Below are positions 51,784-62,520 of a stretch of 64,000 nucleotides of DNA, one piece after another; position 1 is the stretch's first letter, and the number at the start of each line of letters is the position of its first letter. This DNA comes from Demequina rhizosphaerae (lineage in GTDB: Bacteria; Actinomycetota; Actinomycetes; Actinomycetales; Demequinaceae). Location: the NCBI RefSeq assembly GCF_000971255.1, contig NZ_BBMC01000002.1:310001-374000 (forward strand), read 5' to 3'. The notes beneath the pieces are model-generated. The model was not told the origin of the DNA. It ran no database searches and saw only the letters and a program-made list of their open reading frames with translations. The position numbers were made by a program, and so were the translations under genes.

Positions 51784-53841
51784 CTAGTTCGTGCAGGTGA
51801 CGCCGTTGTCGGGCTGGTAGGTCCAGGTGTACGACGACTCGTCGACGAGGTCGCCGTCGAGGTACACCTCGCGCCGGTTCGTGATGGTGAAGCCGGGGTT
51901 GCCCATGGGGGTATCGAGGCAGCTGGCGCGGTCGGACTCGACCTTCTTGGGCTGCACGAAGTTGGTCTTGTCCGACGCGTACGTCTTGACGTCGTAGTAC
52001 GGCGTGGACCAGATGTCGACGTGGAGGCGGCCGCCGGTCACGTACGAGCTCATGACGAGCGCGTACGGGGTGTTGTTCTTGAACCGCAGGTCGAGCGAGC
52101 CGACGAAGATGGTCGCCTCGCGGCCGGCCGGATAGCGGGTGAACCACTTGGTGTGCGGGCGGTGCTCGACGTCCTCGAGGCCCGCGAAGTACGCGGCGTT
52201 GTAGACCGTGGTCGCCATCTGCGACAGCCCGCCGCCGATGCCGTTGGTGAGGTAGCCGTCGACGATGATGTGGGCCGCCTGGTAGCCGCCCGCCTCCGTG
52301 ATGGGCGCGAGCGAGTCGAGCAGCGAGAACGTCTCGTCGGGCTTCACCACCACGCCCGTGACCTTCTCGGCGCCGCGCACGAGGTTCTGGGTGCGGACCG
52401 GCTCGTCGGTGAGCGGGGTGTCGAAGGACGCGACCTTCGTCTTGAAGTCCTTGACGCCGAGGTCGCCGCTCGTCACGGTCGCCTTGGTGTTCCGGTACGG
52501 CAGCTCGCCCGCGCGCTCGGCGCTCCCGGCGGCGGCGACGACCGCCTCGCCGAGGGCGTCGCCGTCGATCGCGCGGCCCGGCTGCGACTTCGTGGTCTTG
52601 AGCTGGTGGCTGCTGGTGAAGGAGAACGATGCGGACGTGGGGGCGCTCACGAGGCCCGGGTCGGCGGACTCGAGCTCGGCGGCCAGCGACGGGCCGTCGA
52701 TCACGAGCGTGAGCTCGCCGTCGACGTCCTCGACCGAGCCGAAGCGGGTGAGCTGCTCCGCGGTGACGGTCGCGTCCCCGTTCTCGCCGGCCATGTCGAC
52801 GTCGCCCGCGAGCACCTCGGAGTTGAGCTCCGACACGAAGGCGTCGGCGTCCTCGGTGGTGATGGCCGCGGCCTTGAGGTCCGTGACCACCGGGTAGGTG
52901 TCGACCGGCCACGCCTCGCCGAGGCCCTCCGCGGTCGCCTCCGCGTCGACCGCGACGCCGTCCACGGCCTCGACGGACCGCGCGCCGGTGCCGGTGATCT
53001 CGACGGCGGCGTCCTGGCCGTCGACCTCGAGCTCCTCGCGGGTGCCGTCGATCGCCTCCGCGAGCGTGTCCTGGTCGACGACGGTGACGAGCTCGACCTC
53101 GCGCTCCGCGCCGGTGAAGGAGCGGAGGATGTCGAACGGCGCGAGGCTGAAGCGCAGCAGCTGGTCGACGGTGGCGCCCGCACCGGCGAGGAGGCCGGAG
53201 TCCTTGGGCACGATCTCCGCCTCGGCGTCCTCGGTGGTGAGGACGACGGGGGCGTTGTTGAGGTCCTTGACGGTGGGCTGGAGCGCCTCGACAGCCTCGT
53301 CTCGCGTCATCCCGCCGAGGTCGACGCCCTGCACCGTGGTGCCGGCGGCGACCCGCCCGGATGCGTAGACCGCGGCGGCGAAGTAGCCGCCGACCAGCGC
53401 GATCAGCACGAACACGAACGCCCATCGTCCCCAGTGCACGCGACGCCTCTCCTCGGTCTCGGCGACCTCGTCGGTCGCGACGGCCTGCTCGGGCTCCGCG
53501 GCAGGCACCGCGGCCGGGACGGGCTCCATGACGGCGGTGGCCTCGGTGTCGGGCTCGGGCGCCGGCGCGTCGTCCGTCACGGGCGGCAGCACCGCGGTCG
53601 CCTCCGGGTCCGCCTCGGGCTCGGGCTCCTCCGGCGGCTCCGCGAGGAAGGCCGGGACCTGCTCGGTGGCGTCGTCGTCGGCGACCTCGGCCTCCGGTGC
53701 CTCGTCCTCGGGGGCCTCCGCCGCATCGTCCTCCGTGTCCGCGGGCGCGTCGTCGCCGTCGAGGTCTGCGTCGATCTCGGTCTGGGCCTCGTCGAGGTCG
53801 TCCTCCCGGTCCTCCGGCCGCTCGTCCCGCGGGTCGGTCAC
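51784..53841 (-). CDS. VanW-family membrane protein with acidic N-terminal tail
   Basis: This 685-residue protein has a very acidic, Pro-rich cytoplasmic tail (1-131), one membrane helix (139-160) and a large extracytoplasmic part with two peptidoglycan-binding-like (PG_binding_4) domains (about 165-400) and a VanW domain (about 445-600; GIGGGLSQMATTVYNAAYFAG, YPAGREATIFVGSLD). VanW occurs in vancomycin-resistance clusters but its reaction is unknown; an envelope role is likely. The tail has two similar motifs EATAVLPPV and TEATAVMEPV that resemble sites for PknB-type kinases. GTG start overlaps the stop of the upstream small membrane protein gene. Confidence 0.85.
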   Translation of the reverse strand: MTDPRDERPEDREDDLDEAQTEIDADLDGDDAPADTEDDAAEAPEDEAPEAEVADDDATEQVPAFLAEPPEEPEPEADPEATAVLPPVTDDAPAPEPDTEATAVMEPVPAAVPAAEPEQAVATDEVAETEERRRVHWGRWAFVFVLIALVGGYFAAAVYASGRVAAGTTVQGVDLGGMTRDEAVEALQPTVKDLNNAPVVLTTEDAEAEIVPKDSGLLAGAGATVDQLLRFSLAPFDILRSFTGAEREVELVTVVDQDTLAEAIDGTREELEVDGQDAAVEITGTGARSVEAVDGVAVDAEATAEGLGEAWPVDTYPVVTDLKAAAITTEDADAFVSELNSEVLAGDVDMAGENGDATVTAEQLTRFGSVEDVDGELTLVIDGPSLAAELESADPGLVSAPTSASFSFTSSHQLKTTKSQPGRAIDGDALGEAVVAAAGSAERAGELPYRNTKATVTSGDLGVKDFKTKVASFDTPLTDEPVRTQNLVRGAEKVTGVVVKPDETFSLLDSLAPITEAGGYQAAHIIVDGYLTNGIGGGLSQMATTVYNAAYFAGLEDVEHRPHTKWFTRYPAGREATIFVGSLDLRFKNNTPYALVMSSYVTGGRLHVDIWSTPYYDVKTYASDKTNFVQPKKVESDRASCLDTPMGNPGFTITNRREVYLDGDLVDESSYTWTYQPDNGVTCTN

Positions 53842-54194
53842 GACACAGCCGCCTTCGCGTCGCCGAGCACGCGGCGGGGCACGAGCGCGACGGCGCCGAT
53901 CACCACCGCGCCGCCGTAGACCCACGTGAGGCTGACGGCGTCGTTGGGGATGAGCAGCGACCCGCCGGGGCCCTCCTGCGCGAGCATCACCGTGAGCACC
54001 GCCCACGCGGTGCCGAAGATGGCGAGGCCGGCGAAGCCGAGCCAGGCCCGCGAGAACACGCTCGCGGTGGCCACCATGACGAGGCACACGATCACCCCGG
54101 CCCACCCGTAGGCGCGGTGCGAACCCGCGCCCACGAGGGCCACGATCGCGCCGATGAGCGCGATGACGAGGGAGGACCAGACGATGCGAGCCAT
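53838..54194 (-). CDS. Small four-helix membrane protein
   Basis: I do not recognise this 118-residue protein. It has four hydrophobic helices (LVIALIGAIVALVGA, GVIVCLVMVATAS, LGFAGLAIFGTAWAVLTVML and VYGGAVVIGAVALVP) and short loops. I choose the ATG at 54194 since -10 TACCAT lies seven bases upstream and overlaps the alternative ATG at 54203. It is coupled to the VanW gene by GTGA, so the two may act together in the envelope. Confidence 0.7.
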   Translation of the reverse strand: MARIVWSSLVIALIGAIVALVGAGSHRAYGWAGVIVCLVMVATASVFSRAWLGFAGLAIFGTAWAVLTVMLAQEGPGGSLLIPNDAVSLTWVYGGAVVIGAVALVPRRVLGDAKAAVS

Positions 54195-54201
54195 GCCTGC
54201 C

Positions 54202-54207
54202 ATGGTA
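54202..54207 (-). promoter_or_regulatory. -10 element of the small membrane protein-VanW operon
   Basis: On the minus strand TACCAT ends seven bases before the ATG at 54194, identical to the feoA hexamer. Confidence 0.45.
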
Positions 54208-54216
54208 GGCGTCGCG

Positions 54217-56118
<1,902 letters not shown>

Positions 56119-56194
56119 GCGGGAACTCGTTTCCAATTGAAGGGGTGCTCGGTCCGACATGGACCGCCGGTTCATTCTACGGGGCGCGACGCGT

Positions 56195-56298
56195 CGATTC
56201 CCAATGACGCTTGCGACTGATGTGACGGCGCCCGGAAGGAAGGCGCCGCCGGCGCCGCCTCACCGGTGCACAGGAGTCACATCTGTCATTGGGAATCG
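56195..56298. repeat. 14-bp inverted repeat around a GC hairpin, ramB-typA gap
   Basis: CGATTCCCAATGAC (56195-56208) and GTCATTGGGAATCG (56285-56298) are exact complements 76 bases apart; the second arm includes the ramB stop codon and last codons. Between them CGGCGCC (56226-56232) pairs with GGCGCCG (56242-56248) around nine bases, a likely ramB terminator. The outer arms could fold the whole 104-base element into one structure. Confidence 0.55.
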
Positions 56299-57722
56299 TC
56301 CGCGTGGGCGTCGAGGAAGGCGTAGAGCTCCCGGTCGTCGATCCCGGGGTAGGTGCCGCGCGGCAGCGGGGAGAAGATGTGCGCGTGGACGCGGGCGCTC
56401 GCCCACGCCCGGCCCGCCCACCGGGAGGCCTCCTCCGCGTCGGGCCGGCGGCAGCAGCTGAGGTCGGGGCACCGCGACACCTCGTGGTTCTGGGTCTCGC
56501 GGCCGCGGAACCACTTCGAGTCCGAGTACGGGACGCCGATGGTGATCGAGAACTCCTCGGCCTCCGTCGCGCCGGTCTGCGTCGCCTCGAAGAACGTGCC
56601 GGCGGGCGTGTCCGTGTACTGGAAGTACTCCGTCGTGCGCGTCGAGCGGGCGAACGCGCGCCGCGCGCTCCAGTGGCGGCACACGATCTGCCCCTCGGTC
56701 GCGCCGGTCACGTCGACGGGCAGCGGCAGCCCGTCGTTCTCGTACGCGCGCACCACCGCGCCGTCGCCGGCCGCGCGCAGGAAGTGGAGGCGCATCCCGA
56801 GGTGCACGGTCGCGAGGTTGGAGAAGCGCAGCGCCGCGGCCTCGTGGGTGACGCCGAACGCGTCGCGGAAGTCCTCGATCGCGATGTCCCGCTCGCGCTT
56901 GGCGCGCTCGAGGAACGCGACGGCGGGCTCCTCGGGCATGAGGCACGCGGCCGCGTAGTAGGACGCGTCCTGGCGCTGACGGAGGAAGTCCGCGTAGCTC
57001 GTGGGCTCGCCGTGGCCGAGCCGGATGTGCGCCATGGCCTGCAGCGCGAGCGAGCGCAGGCCGTGCCCGCCGGGGATCGAGGCCGGCGGGATGTAGATGC
57101 GCCCGTTCTCGAGGTCGAGCACGCAGCGCGCGGAGTGCGGGAGGTCGTCGGCGTGGACGATCTTGAGCCCGAGCCGCGCGGCCATGAGGCTCACGGTCCG
57201 GTGGGTGAGCGCGCCGCCGGCGTGCCCGACGGCGGCGACGTCCTCGGTCGCGAGCGACTCGATCGCGGGCACGTGGTTGTCGAGCGACTGCATCCGCAGC
57301 CGCTGGCGCGTGTTGGCGCGGCGCGCCTCCTCGGGCGTGGCGATCGCCTGGCGCGCCCGCCGGTCCAGCTCGCGGTGGAGGCCCACGAGGGTGCGGAGCA
57401 CGTCGTCGGGCATGCCGCGGGTCGGCCGCAGCTCGGGCAGGCCCAGCTCGCGGTACGCGGACCCCTCCTGCGCGTGCTCGAGCTCGATCTCGAGCGCGGC
57501 CCGCGGGCTGGGCGGCGCGGCGTCGAGGAGGTCCGCGACGGTCACGCCGAGCCGCTCGGCGAGCGAGGACAGGAGCGTGAGCCGCGGCTCGCGCCGCCCG
57601 TTCTCGATGAGCGACAGCTGGCTGGGCGCGACGTCGACGTCGCGGCCCAGCTGCTCGAGCGTGAGACCCGCCTCGGTGCGGAAGTGCCGCACGCGGCGGC
57701 CGAGCGTGGAGAGATCCGGCAT
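56286..57722 (-). CDS. ramB: RamB-type regulator of acetate/carbon metabolism
   Basis: This 478-residue regulator has an N-terminal XRE helix-turn-helix (LGRRVRHFRTEAGLTLEQLGRDVDVAPSQLSLIENGRREP), an ImmA/IrrE-like middle with AMAHIRLGHGE, and the C-terminal DUF2083 domain with CPDLSCCRRP cysteines, the layout of RamB/short-chain fatty acyl regulators. In corynebacteria RamB controls acetate and glyoxylate genes. Here it is divergent from pckG, its likely target. I start it at the ATG at 57722, which has -10 TAGCGT seven bases upstream. Confidence 0.9.
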   Translation of the reverse strand: MPDLSTLGRRVRHFRTEAGLTLEQLGRDVDVAPSQLSLIENGRREPRLTLLSSLAERLGVTVADLLDAAPPSPRAALEIELEHAQEGSAYRELGLPELRPTRGMPDDVLRTLVGLHRELDRRARQAIATPEEARRANTRQRLRMQSLDNHVPAIESLATEDVAAVGHAGGALTHRTVSLMAARLGLKIVHADDLPHSARCVLDLENGRIYIPPASIPGGHGLRSLALQAMAHIRLGHGEPTSYADFLRQRQDASYYAAACLMPEEPAVAFLERAKRERDIAIEDFRDAFGVTHEAAALRFSNLATVHLGMRLHFLRAAGDGAVVRAYENDGLPLPVDVTGATEGQIVCRHWSARRAFARSTRTTEYFQYTDTPAGTFFEATQTGATEAEEFSITIGVPYSDSKWFRGRETQNHEVSRCPDLSCCRRPDAEEASRWAGRAWASARVHAHIFSPLPRGTYPGIDDRELYAFLDAHADDSQ

Positions 57723-57729
57723 GGAATTC

Positions 57730-57755
57730 ACGCTACGTGAAGATTCGGCAAATTT
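57730..57755. promoter_or_regulatory. ramB -10 element and candidate RamB operator
   Basis: TAGCGT on the minus strand (57730-57735) is seven bases from the ramB ATG. Next to it, AAATTTGCCGAA on the minus strand (57744-57755) resembles the AAnTTTGCAAA-like RamB box as I recall it from Corynebacterium. RamB may bind here to control itself and pckG. Confidence 0.4.
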
Positions 57756-57848
57756 CACGCCCCAAAGTGCGGCAGAAGGGCTTGCAGGGCCCGTAGCGTC
57801 GAAAGCACGCGGAGTAATTCACCAATCGACAGCCGCAAGGGAGCAGCC

Positions 57849-59699
57849 ATGGCGATCATCGAGCAGCCGCTGCGCGACACGCGCACCTCGACCGGAGCGG
57901 GCCACCCGGAGGGGGCCGACCCGAGCATCGTCTCGTGGGTGGAGCGCCTCGCCCTCCACGCGACGCCGGACGAGGTCGTGTGGTGCGACGGCTCGAAGCC
58001 CGAGCGCGCACGGCTGATCCGCCAGATGGTCGACGCGGGCACCCTCGAGGAGCTCGACCCGGAGCTGCGCCCCGGCAGCTACCTCGCGCGCTCCGACCCC
58101 GACGACGTCGCCCGCGTCGAGTCCCGCACGTTCATCTGCTCCGTCAAGGAGGAGGACGCCGGCCCCACCAACCACTGGGTGCCGCCGGCGGCGATGCGCG
58201 AGACCCTCCACGGGCTGTTCCGCGGCGCCATGCGCGGCCGCACGATGTACGTGATGCCGTTCGCGATGGGCCCCGTCGGCGGCCCGCTCACCCGCTACGG
58301 CGTCCAGGTCACGGACTCGCCCTACGTCGTGGTGAGCATGGGCACGATGACCCGCATGGGCGCCGACGCGCTCGCGCAGATCGGCCCCGACACCGAGTGG
58401 GTGCGGTGCGCGCACACGGTCGGCGCGCCGCTCGCCCCCGGCCAGGCGGACGTGCCGTGGCCGTGCAACAAGACCAAGTACATCTCGCACTTCCCGGAGT
58501 CGCGCGAGGTGTGGTCGTACGGCTCGGCGTACGGCGGCAACGCGATCCTCGCGAAGAAGGCCTTCGCGCTGCGCATCGCGAGCGCGATCGGCCAGGACGA
58601 GGGCTGGCTCGCGGCGCACATGCTGCTGCTCAAGGTGACCAACCCGCGCGGCCGCGTCTTCCACGTCGCCGCCGCGTTCCCGAGCGCGTGCGGCAAGACG
58701 AACTTCGCGATGCTGCAGCCCACGATCCCCGGCTGGACGGTCGAGACGCTGGGCGACGACATCGCGTGGCTCGCCCCCGGACCCGACGGCCGCCTGCGCG
58801 CCATCAACCCCGAGGCCGGCTTCTTCGGCGTCGCTCCCGGCACCGGCCGCGGTACCAACCCGGTCGCGATGGACACGCTCACGCACGACGTGGTCTTCAC
58901 CAACGTCGCCCGCACCGACGAGGGCGACGTGTGGTGGGAGGGCATGACGGACGAGACGCCCGCGCACCTCACCGACTGGCTCGGCCAGGACTGGACCCCC
59001 GCATCGTCCACCCCGGCCGCGCACCCGAACTCGCGCTTCACGGTCTCCGCCGCGCAGTGCCCGACGATCTCGGACGACTGGGACGACCCGGCCGGCGTCG
59101 TGGTCGACGCGGTGATCTTCGGCGGCCGCCGCGCCACCAACGTCCCGCTGGTCGCGCAGGCGCGCGACTGGGAGCACGGCATGCTCATGGGCGCGACGCT
59201 CGCGTCCGAGCGCACGGCCGCGGCCGAGGGCACGGTGGGCGAGCTGCGCCGCGACCCGTTCGCGATGCTGCCGTTCTGCGGCGTCCACATGGCCGACCAC
59301 TGGAAGCACTGGCTCGAGGTGGGCGCGAAGGCGGACGCCGCGGGCGGCGCGCCGGCGGTCTTCCAGGTGAACTGGTTCCGCAAGGGCGCCGACGGCCGCT
59401 TCCTGTGGCCGGGCTTCGGCGAGAACATCCACGCGCTGGCCTGGATGCTCGACCGCATCGAGGGCCGCGCCGAGGGCGCCGAGAGCCCGTTCGGGCTCAT
59501 CCCGGCGGAGGGCGAGATCGACCACGCCGCCGCGGGCGTGGACGATGCGACGTGGGCCGAGCTCTTCGGCCTCGACAAGGCGGCGCTCGCCGCGGAGGCC
59601 GACGACGCGCAGGCGTTCCTCGACTCGTACGGCGACAAGGTGCCGGAGCCGATCCGCGAGGGTCTGACCCGGATGCGCGCCGACATCGACGAGCTGTAG
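57849..59699 (+). CDS. pckG: Phosphoenolpyruvate carboxykinase (GTP)
   Basis: PckG converts oxaloacetate and GTP to phosphoenolpyruvate and CO2, the first step of gluconeogenesis. The 616-residue protein shows the GTP-type signature [13 protein letters not shown] (P-loop with catalytic Cys), the metal-binding region [18 protein letters not shown] and the guanine-binding stretch [26 protein letters not shown] precedes the ATG. It is divergent from ramB and ends at a strong hairpin. Motif copies lie at 59000 (Ala-Ser-Ser) and 59540 (Asp-Asp-Ala). Confidence 0.97.
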   Translation: MAIIEQPLRDTRTSTGAGHPEGADPSIVSWVERLALHATPDEVVWCDGSKPERARLIRQMVDAGTLEELDPELRPGSYLARSDPDDVARVESRTFICSVKEEDAGPTNHWVPPAAMRETLHGLFRGAMRGRTMYVMPFAMGPVGGPLTRYGVQVTDSPYVVVSMGTMTRMGADALAQIGPDTEWVRCAHTVGAPLAPGQADVPWPCNKTKYISHFPESREVWSYGSAYGGNAILAKKAFALRIASAIGQDEGWLAAHMLLLKVTNPRGRVFHVAAAFPSACGKTNFAMLQPTIPGWTVETLGDDIAWLAPGPDGRLRAINPEAGFFGVAPGTGRGTNPVAMDTLTHDVVFTNVARTDEGDVWWEGMTDETPAHLTDWLGQDWTPASSTPAAHPNSRFTVSAAQCPTISDDWDDPAGVVVDAVIFGGRRATNVPLVAQARDWEHGMLMGATLASERTAAAEGTVGELRRDPFAMLPFCGVHMADHWKHWLEVGAKADAAGGAPAVFQVNWFRKGADGRFLWPGFGENIHALAWMLDRIEGRAEGAESPFGLIPAEGEIDHAAAGVDDATWAELFGLDKAALAAEADDAQAFLDSYGDKVPEPIREGLTRMRADIDEL

Positions 59700-59713
59700 G
59701 ACGGGGGGAGGGC

Positions 59714-59746
59714 CGAGGCCGGATGCTCATCAGACATCCGGCCTCG
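59714..59746. terminator. Bidirectional terminator between pckG and the EamA gene
   Basis: CGAGGCCGGATG (59714-59725) pairs perfectly with CATCCGGCCTCG (59735-59746) around a nine-base loop, in the gap between the convergent ends of pckG and the exporter gene. Confidence 0.75.
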
Positions 59747-59794
59747 ACTCGTGCACGGGCGCGTAGGAGGAGGCGCCGCGTGCAGGCCTGAGCG

Positions 59795-60898
59795 CTAGAG
59801 GGTCGCGCGCACGGGCTCGTCGGTCCCGTCCGCGCCCGTGGCCTCCGAGATCTCCGCGATCTCCGCGATCTCGGCGATGTCCGCGGCGACGTCGAGCAGG
59901 GCGCCCGGGTCCTCCGGGACCACGTCGGTGCCGGGGAGCGCGGGCTCGGGGACGACGGCCAGCGCGGGCTCGTCGGGCTCGCCCAGCTTGACGAGGATGA
60001 CGCCCGCGAGCACGAGCACCGCTCCCCCGATCTGGACCGGGGCGGGCGCCTGGCCCACGAGCAGCCACGCGAACAGCGCGGCGGCAAGCACCTCGGTGAG
60101 GGCGACGAACGAGCCGAGGCGCGCGCCGAGGCGGCGGGTCGCGGCGATGCCGACCACGTAGGCGACCGCGGAGGTCACGATGCCGAGCAGCGCGACGGCG
60201 GCCCACCACGGCAGGGCGACCGGGACCAGGTGGACGGTCGCGGTGCTGAACGCCAGCGGCAGCACGCCCGTCGCGGCGGCGACGCCGAGGATCACGGCGG
60301 CGACCATGAGGCCGCCCCACGCGAGCGTCACGGGCGGCAGGCCCGTCGAGTTCGAGCTCGAGATGACGAAGTAGACGGACGCGCCGATCATCGCGCCGAG
60401 CGCCCAGCCGATGCCGACGATGCTCACGTGGCCGCCGCCGACGAGGTCGAGCAGCAGCACCATGCCCGACATCGCGACCACGGCGCCGAGCAGCGTGAGC
60501 CGGCCCGGCTTGTGGCCGCGGGTGGCCCACAGGTACCCGACGACGACGATCGGCGACATGTACTCGATGAGCAGCGCGACGCCCACGTCGAGGTGGCCGA
60601 CCGCGAAGAAGTAGAAGAGCTGCGCGCCCGCGACCGCGAACGCGCCGTAGGCGACCACGGTGCCCGCGGCGCGCGCGAGCAGGCGCCAGCGTCCGCGCAG
60701 CGCGATGAGCGCCGGGACGGTGAGCACGACCGCGGCGATCGCGACGCGCACGAGCGTGGCCGCGCCCGCGGTCCAGCCCGCATCCATGAGGCCGCGGGCC
60801 AGGCTGCCGGAGAGTCCGAAGGAGGCGGCGGACGCCAGCGCGAGGACGAGGCCCTGCACGCGGTTCACGCGCGCGGCGTCATGAGTCAACGTGGTCAT
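59795..60898 (-). CDS. EamA/DMT-family transporter
   Basis: This 367-residue protein has ten membrane helices in two EamA repeats (ASAASFGLSGSLARGL opens the first; GWALGAMIGASVYFVIS the second), so it is a drug/metabolite exporter of unknown substrate. A hydrophilic tail of about 75 residues follows, including IAEIAEIAEISE, an unusual tandem triplet. -10 TAGAGT is eight bases before the ATG. It is divergent from a CGNR-type regulator, a pairing seen often and suggesting that the regulator controls it. Confidence 0.88.
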   Translation of the reverse strand: MTTLTHDAARVNRVQGLVLALASAASFGLSGSLARGLMDAGWTAGAATLVRVAIAAVVLTVPALIALRGRWRLLARAAGTVVAYGAFAVAGAQLFYFFAVGHLDVGVALLIEYMSPIVVVGYLWATRGHKPGRLTLLGAVVAMSGMVLLLDLVGGGHVSIVGIGWALGAMIGASVYFVISSSNSTGLPPVTLAWGGLMVAAVILGVAAATGVLPLAFSTATVHLVPVALPWWAAVALLGIVTSAVAYVVGIAATRRLGARLGSFVALTEVLAAALFAWLLVGQAPAPVQIGGAVLVLAGVILVKLGEPDEPALAVVPEPALPGTDVVPEDPGALLDVAADIAEIAEIAEISEATGADGTDEPVRATL

Positions 60899-60931
60899 GG
60901 CTCATGACTCTAAGGTGCCGTTTGGTAATGT
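60878..60931. promoter_or_regulatory. Divergent control region of the EamA exporter and CGNR regulator
   Basis: Minus-strand TAGAGT (60907-60912) serves the exporter and plus-strand TAATGT (60926-60931) serves the regulator, six bases from its ATG. TCATGA occurs at 60879 and 60902, 23 bases apart, within the inverted pair GTCATGAG (60878-60885) and CTCATGAC (60901-60908). These repeats span the exporter start and could be the regulator's operator. Confidence 0.4.
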
Positions 60932-60937
60932 GTCAAA

Positions 60938-61471
60938 ATGACGTTCGCCAATGACACCGCAGAGGCGCTCGAGTCGGGCGTCTTCCTGTCCAACTCCGAG
61001 CTCGAGCCCGACACCCTCACCACGTTCGACGAGCTCGTCGAGTTCTTCGACCGCTTCGGCTACACCGGCCGGCGCCCGGTCGCGGAGGACCTCGAGGCCG
61101 TCCGCGCGATCCGCGCGCCGCTGCGCCGGCTGTTCCTGTCGAGCAGGGACGATGCGGTGCCGCAGATCAACGCGATCCTCGCCGAGCAGGAGGCCGTCCC
61201 CCAGCTGGTGCGCCACGGCGACAGCGACTGGCACATCCACGCGACGTCGGAGGACCGCCCGCTGGACGAGCGCATCCTCGTGGAGACCGCGATGGCGATG
61301 ACGGACGTGGTGCGCGACGACGAGATGCAGCGGTTCTCGCGCTGCGCGATGGAGGACTGCGAGGGGGTCGTGCTCGACCTCAGCCGCAACCGCTCCCGCA
61401 AGTACTGCACCGTGACGTGCACCAACCGGGCCGCGCAGGCGGCGTTCCGCGCGCGCCAGTCCGAGGACTGA
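60938..61471 (+). CDS. CGNR zinc-finger/ABATE-domain regulator
   Basis: This 177-residue protein has the ABATE domain (about 10-120; GYTGRRPVAEDLEAVRAIRAPLRRLF) and a C-terminal CGNR zinc finger: FSRCAMEDCEGVVLD, then NRSRKYCTVTCTNRAAQAAFRAR. The name-giving CGNR reads CTNR here, with all four cysteines kept. Such proteins are presumed DNA-binding regulators that sense small ligands. It appears leaderless and is divergent from the EamA exporter. GAC-GAT-GCG at 61147 is a dispersed-motif copy. Confidence 0.85.
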   Translation: MTFANDTAEALESGVFLSNSELEPDTLTTFDELVEFFDRFGYTGRRPVAEDLEAVRAIRAPLRRLFLSSRDDAVPQINAILAEQEAVPQLVRHGDSDWHIHATSEDRPLDERILVETAMAMTDVVRDDEMQRFSRCAMEDCEGVVLDLSRNRSRKYCTVTCTNRAAQAAFRARQSED

Positions 61472-61512
61472 CGTCCGAGGGTCGTCCGCGGATGCCGTGG
61501 GACGATGGGGTC

Positions 61513-62100
61513 ATGCAGACCTACCGCGCCCGCTCGTCCGCGCTCTGGGGATGGCTGGCCATCGCGATCGGCGTGGTCGTCGCCGTCGTCCACGTCGCGA
61601 ACGTCGGCTTCGGGTACGCGCACGGCGGCCTGGGCCTCGGCGCGGCGCTCGCGCTGTTCGGCTGGGCGGCGTTCCTGCGCCCCCACGTCGCCGCGGGCGA
61701 GGGCCGCGTGGAGTTCCACAACGTCACGCAGGTCGCGACGGTGCCGTTCGCCCGGCTTTCCGACCTCGGCACCCGCTGGAGCCTCGAGGCGGTGGGCGAC
61801 GACGGCCGCACGGTGGGCGCGTTCGCGGCGCCCGCGCCGGGAGCCGCCGCCTCGAAGAGGCACGAGCGCGCGGCTGAGGGCGGCTCGATCGACAAGGCCG
61901 AGTACGCGCGCGCCGGCGACGTTCCCGGCACGCCGTCGGGCGATGCCGCCGCACTCGTGCACGATGCGTGGGACGAGTGGCGGGCCGCGGGCGGCGAGGC
62001 CGGCGGCGAGGGCGCCTCGATCACCCGCACGCCGGACTGGATCGGCCTCGTGGCCGTCGTGGCGGGCACCGCCCTCGCGATCTGGGGCCTGCTCTTCTAG
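61513..62100 (+). CDS. Membrane protein with PH-like (bPH6) domain
   Basis: This 195-residue protein has two N-terminal membrane helices (GWLAIAIGVVVAVVHVANVG and GLGLGAALALFGWAAFL), a domain RPHVAAGEGRVEFHNVTQVATVPFARLSDL with the pattern of bacterial PH domain 6, an acidic linker, and a third helix at the C-terminus (WIGLVAVVAGTALAIWGLLF). Function is unknown. Start is the ATG at 61513; the gap from the CGNR gene is 41 bases. A one-mismatch copy of the dispersed motif (GCACGATGCG) is in the gene near 61959. Confidence 0.65.
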   Translation: MQTYRARSSALWGWLAIAIGVVVAVVHVANVGFGYAHGGLGLGAALALFGWAAFLRPHVAAGEGRVEFHNVTQVATVPFARLSDLGTRWSLEAVGDDGRTVGAFAAPAPGAAASKRHERAAEGGSIDKAEYARAGDVPGTPSGDAAALVHDAWDEWRAAGGEAGGEGASITRTPDWIGLVAVVAGTALAIWGLLF

Positions 62101-62115
62101 GTCCCCGGCCGGCCG

Positions 62116-62478
62116 TCAGCCGCGGTAGGCGGTCGCCTCGATCTCGATCCTCATCGCGGGGTCGATGAGCGCGCACTGCTGCATCGTCGCGGCGGGACGC
62201 ACGTCGCCGAACCAGCGCCGCAGGACGGGCCAGCAGGCCTCGAAGTCGGCGGCGTCGGGCAGCAGGTAGCGCACGCGCACCACGTCGGCCATGGCGAACC
62301 CGCCCTCCTCGAGCGCACCCGCGATGGTGGCGAGCGCCGCGTCCGCCTGCTCGGCGACGTCGTCGCTGGCCGTGCTCGTGGTGCCGGACACGAAGGCCCA
62401 GTCGCCCTGGACCACCGCGCGCGAGTACGCGACGCGCTCCTCCCAGGGGCCGCCGGAGGAGATCAGCTGTCGGGTCAT
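62116..62478 (-). CDS. RidA-family enamine/imine deaminase
   Basis: This 120-residue protein fits the YjgF/YER057c/UK114 (RidA) fold: VQGDWAFVSGTTST early, QADAALATIAGALEEGGFAMADVVRVRYLL in the middle and IEIEATAYRG at the end. The arginine that RidA uses to bind 2-aminoacrylate is not clearly placed, and PAATMQQCALIDPAMRIEIEA is of the broader Rid group, so the substrate is open. -10 TAGCAT six bases before the ATG suggests a leaderless transcript. Confidence 0.85.
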   Translation of the reverse strand: MTRQLISSGGPWEERVAYSRAVVQGDWAFVSGTTSTASDDVAEQADAALATIAGALEEGGFAMADVVRVRYLLPDAADFEACWPVLRRWFGDVRPAATMQQCALIDPAMRIEIEATAYRG

Positions 62479-62484
62479 CCCGCG

Positions 62485-62490
62485 ATGCTA
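62485..62490 (-). promoter_or_regulatory. -10 element of the RidA-family gene (leaderless)
   Basis: On the minus strand TAGCAT ends six bases before the ATG at 62478. Confidence 0.5.
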
Positions 62491-62520
62491 CGCGCACCAG
62501 GCGTAACGTCGTGACCGGGG

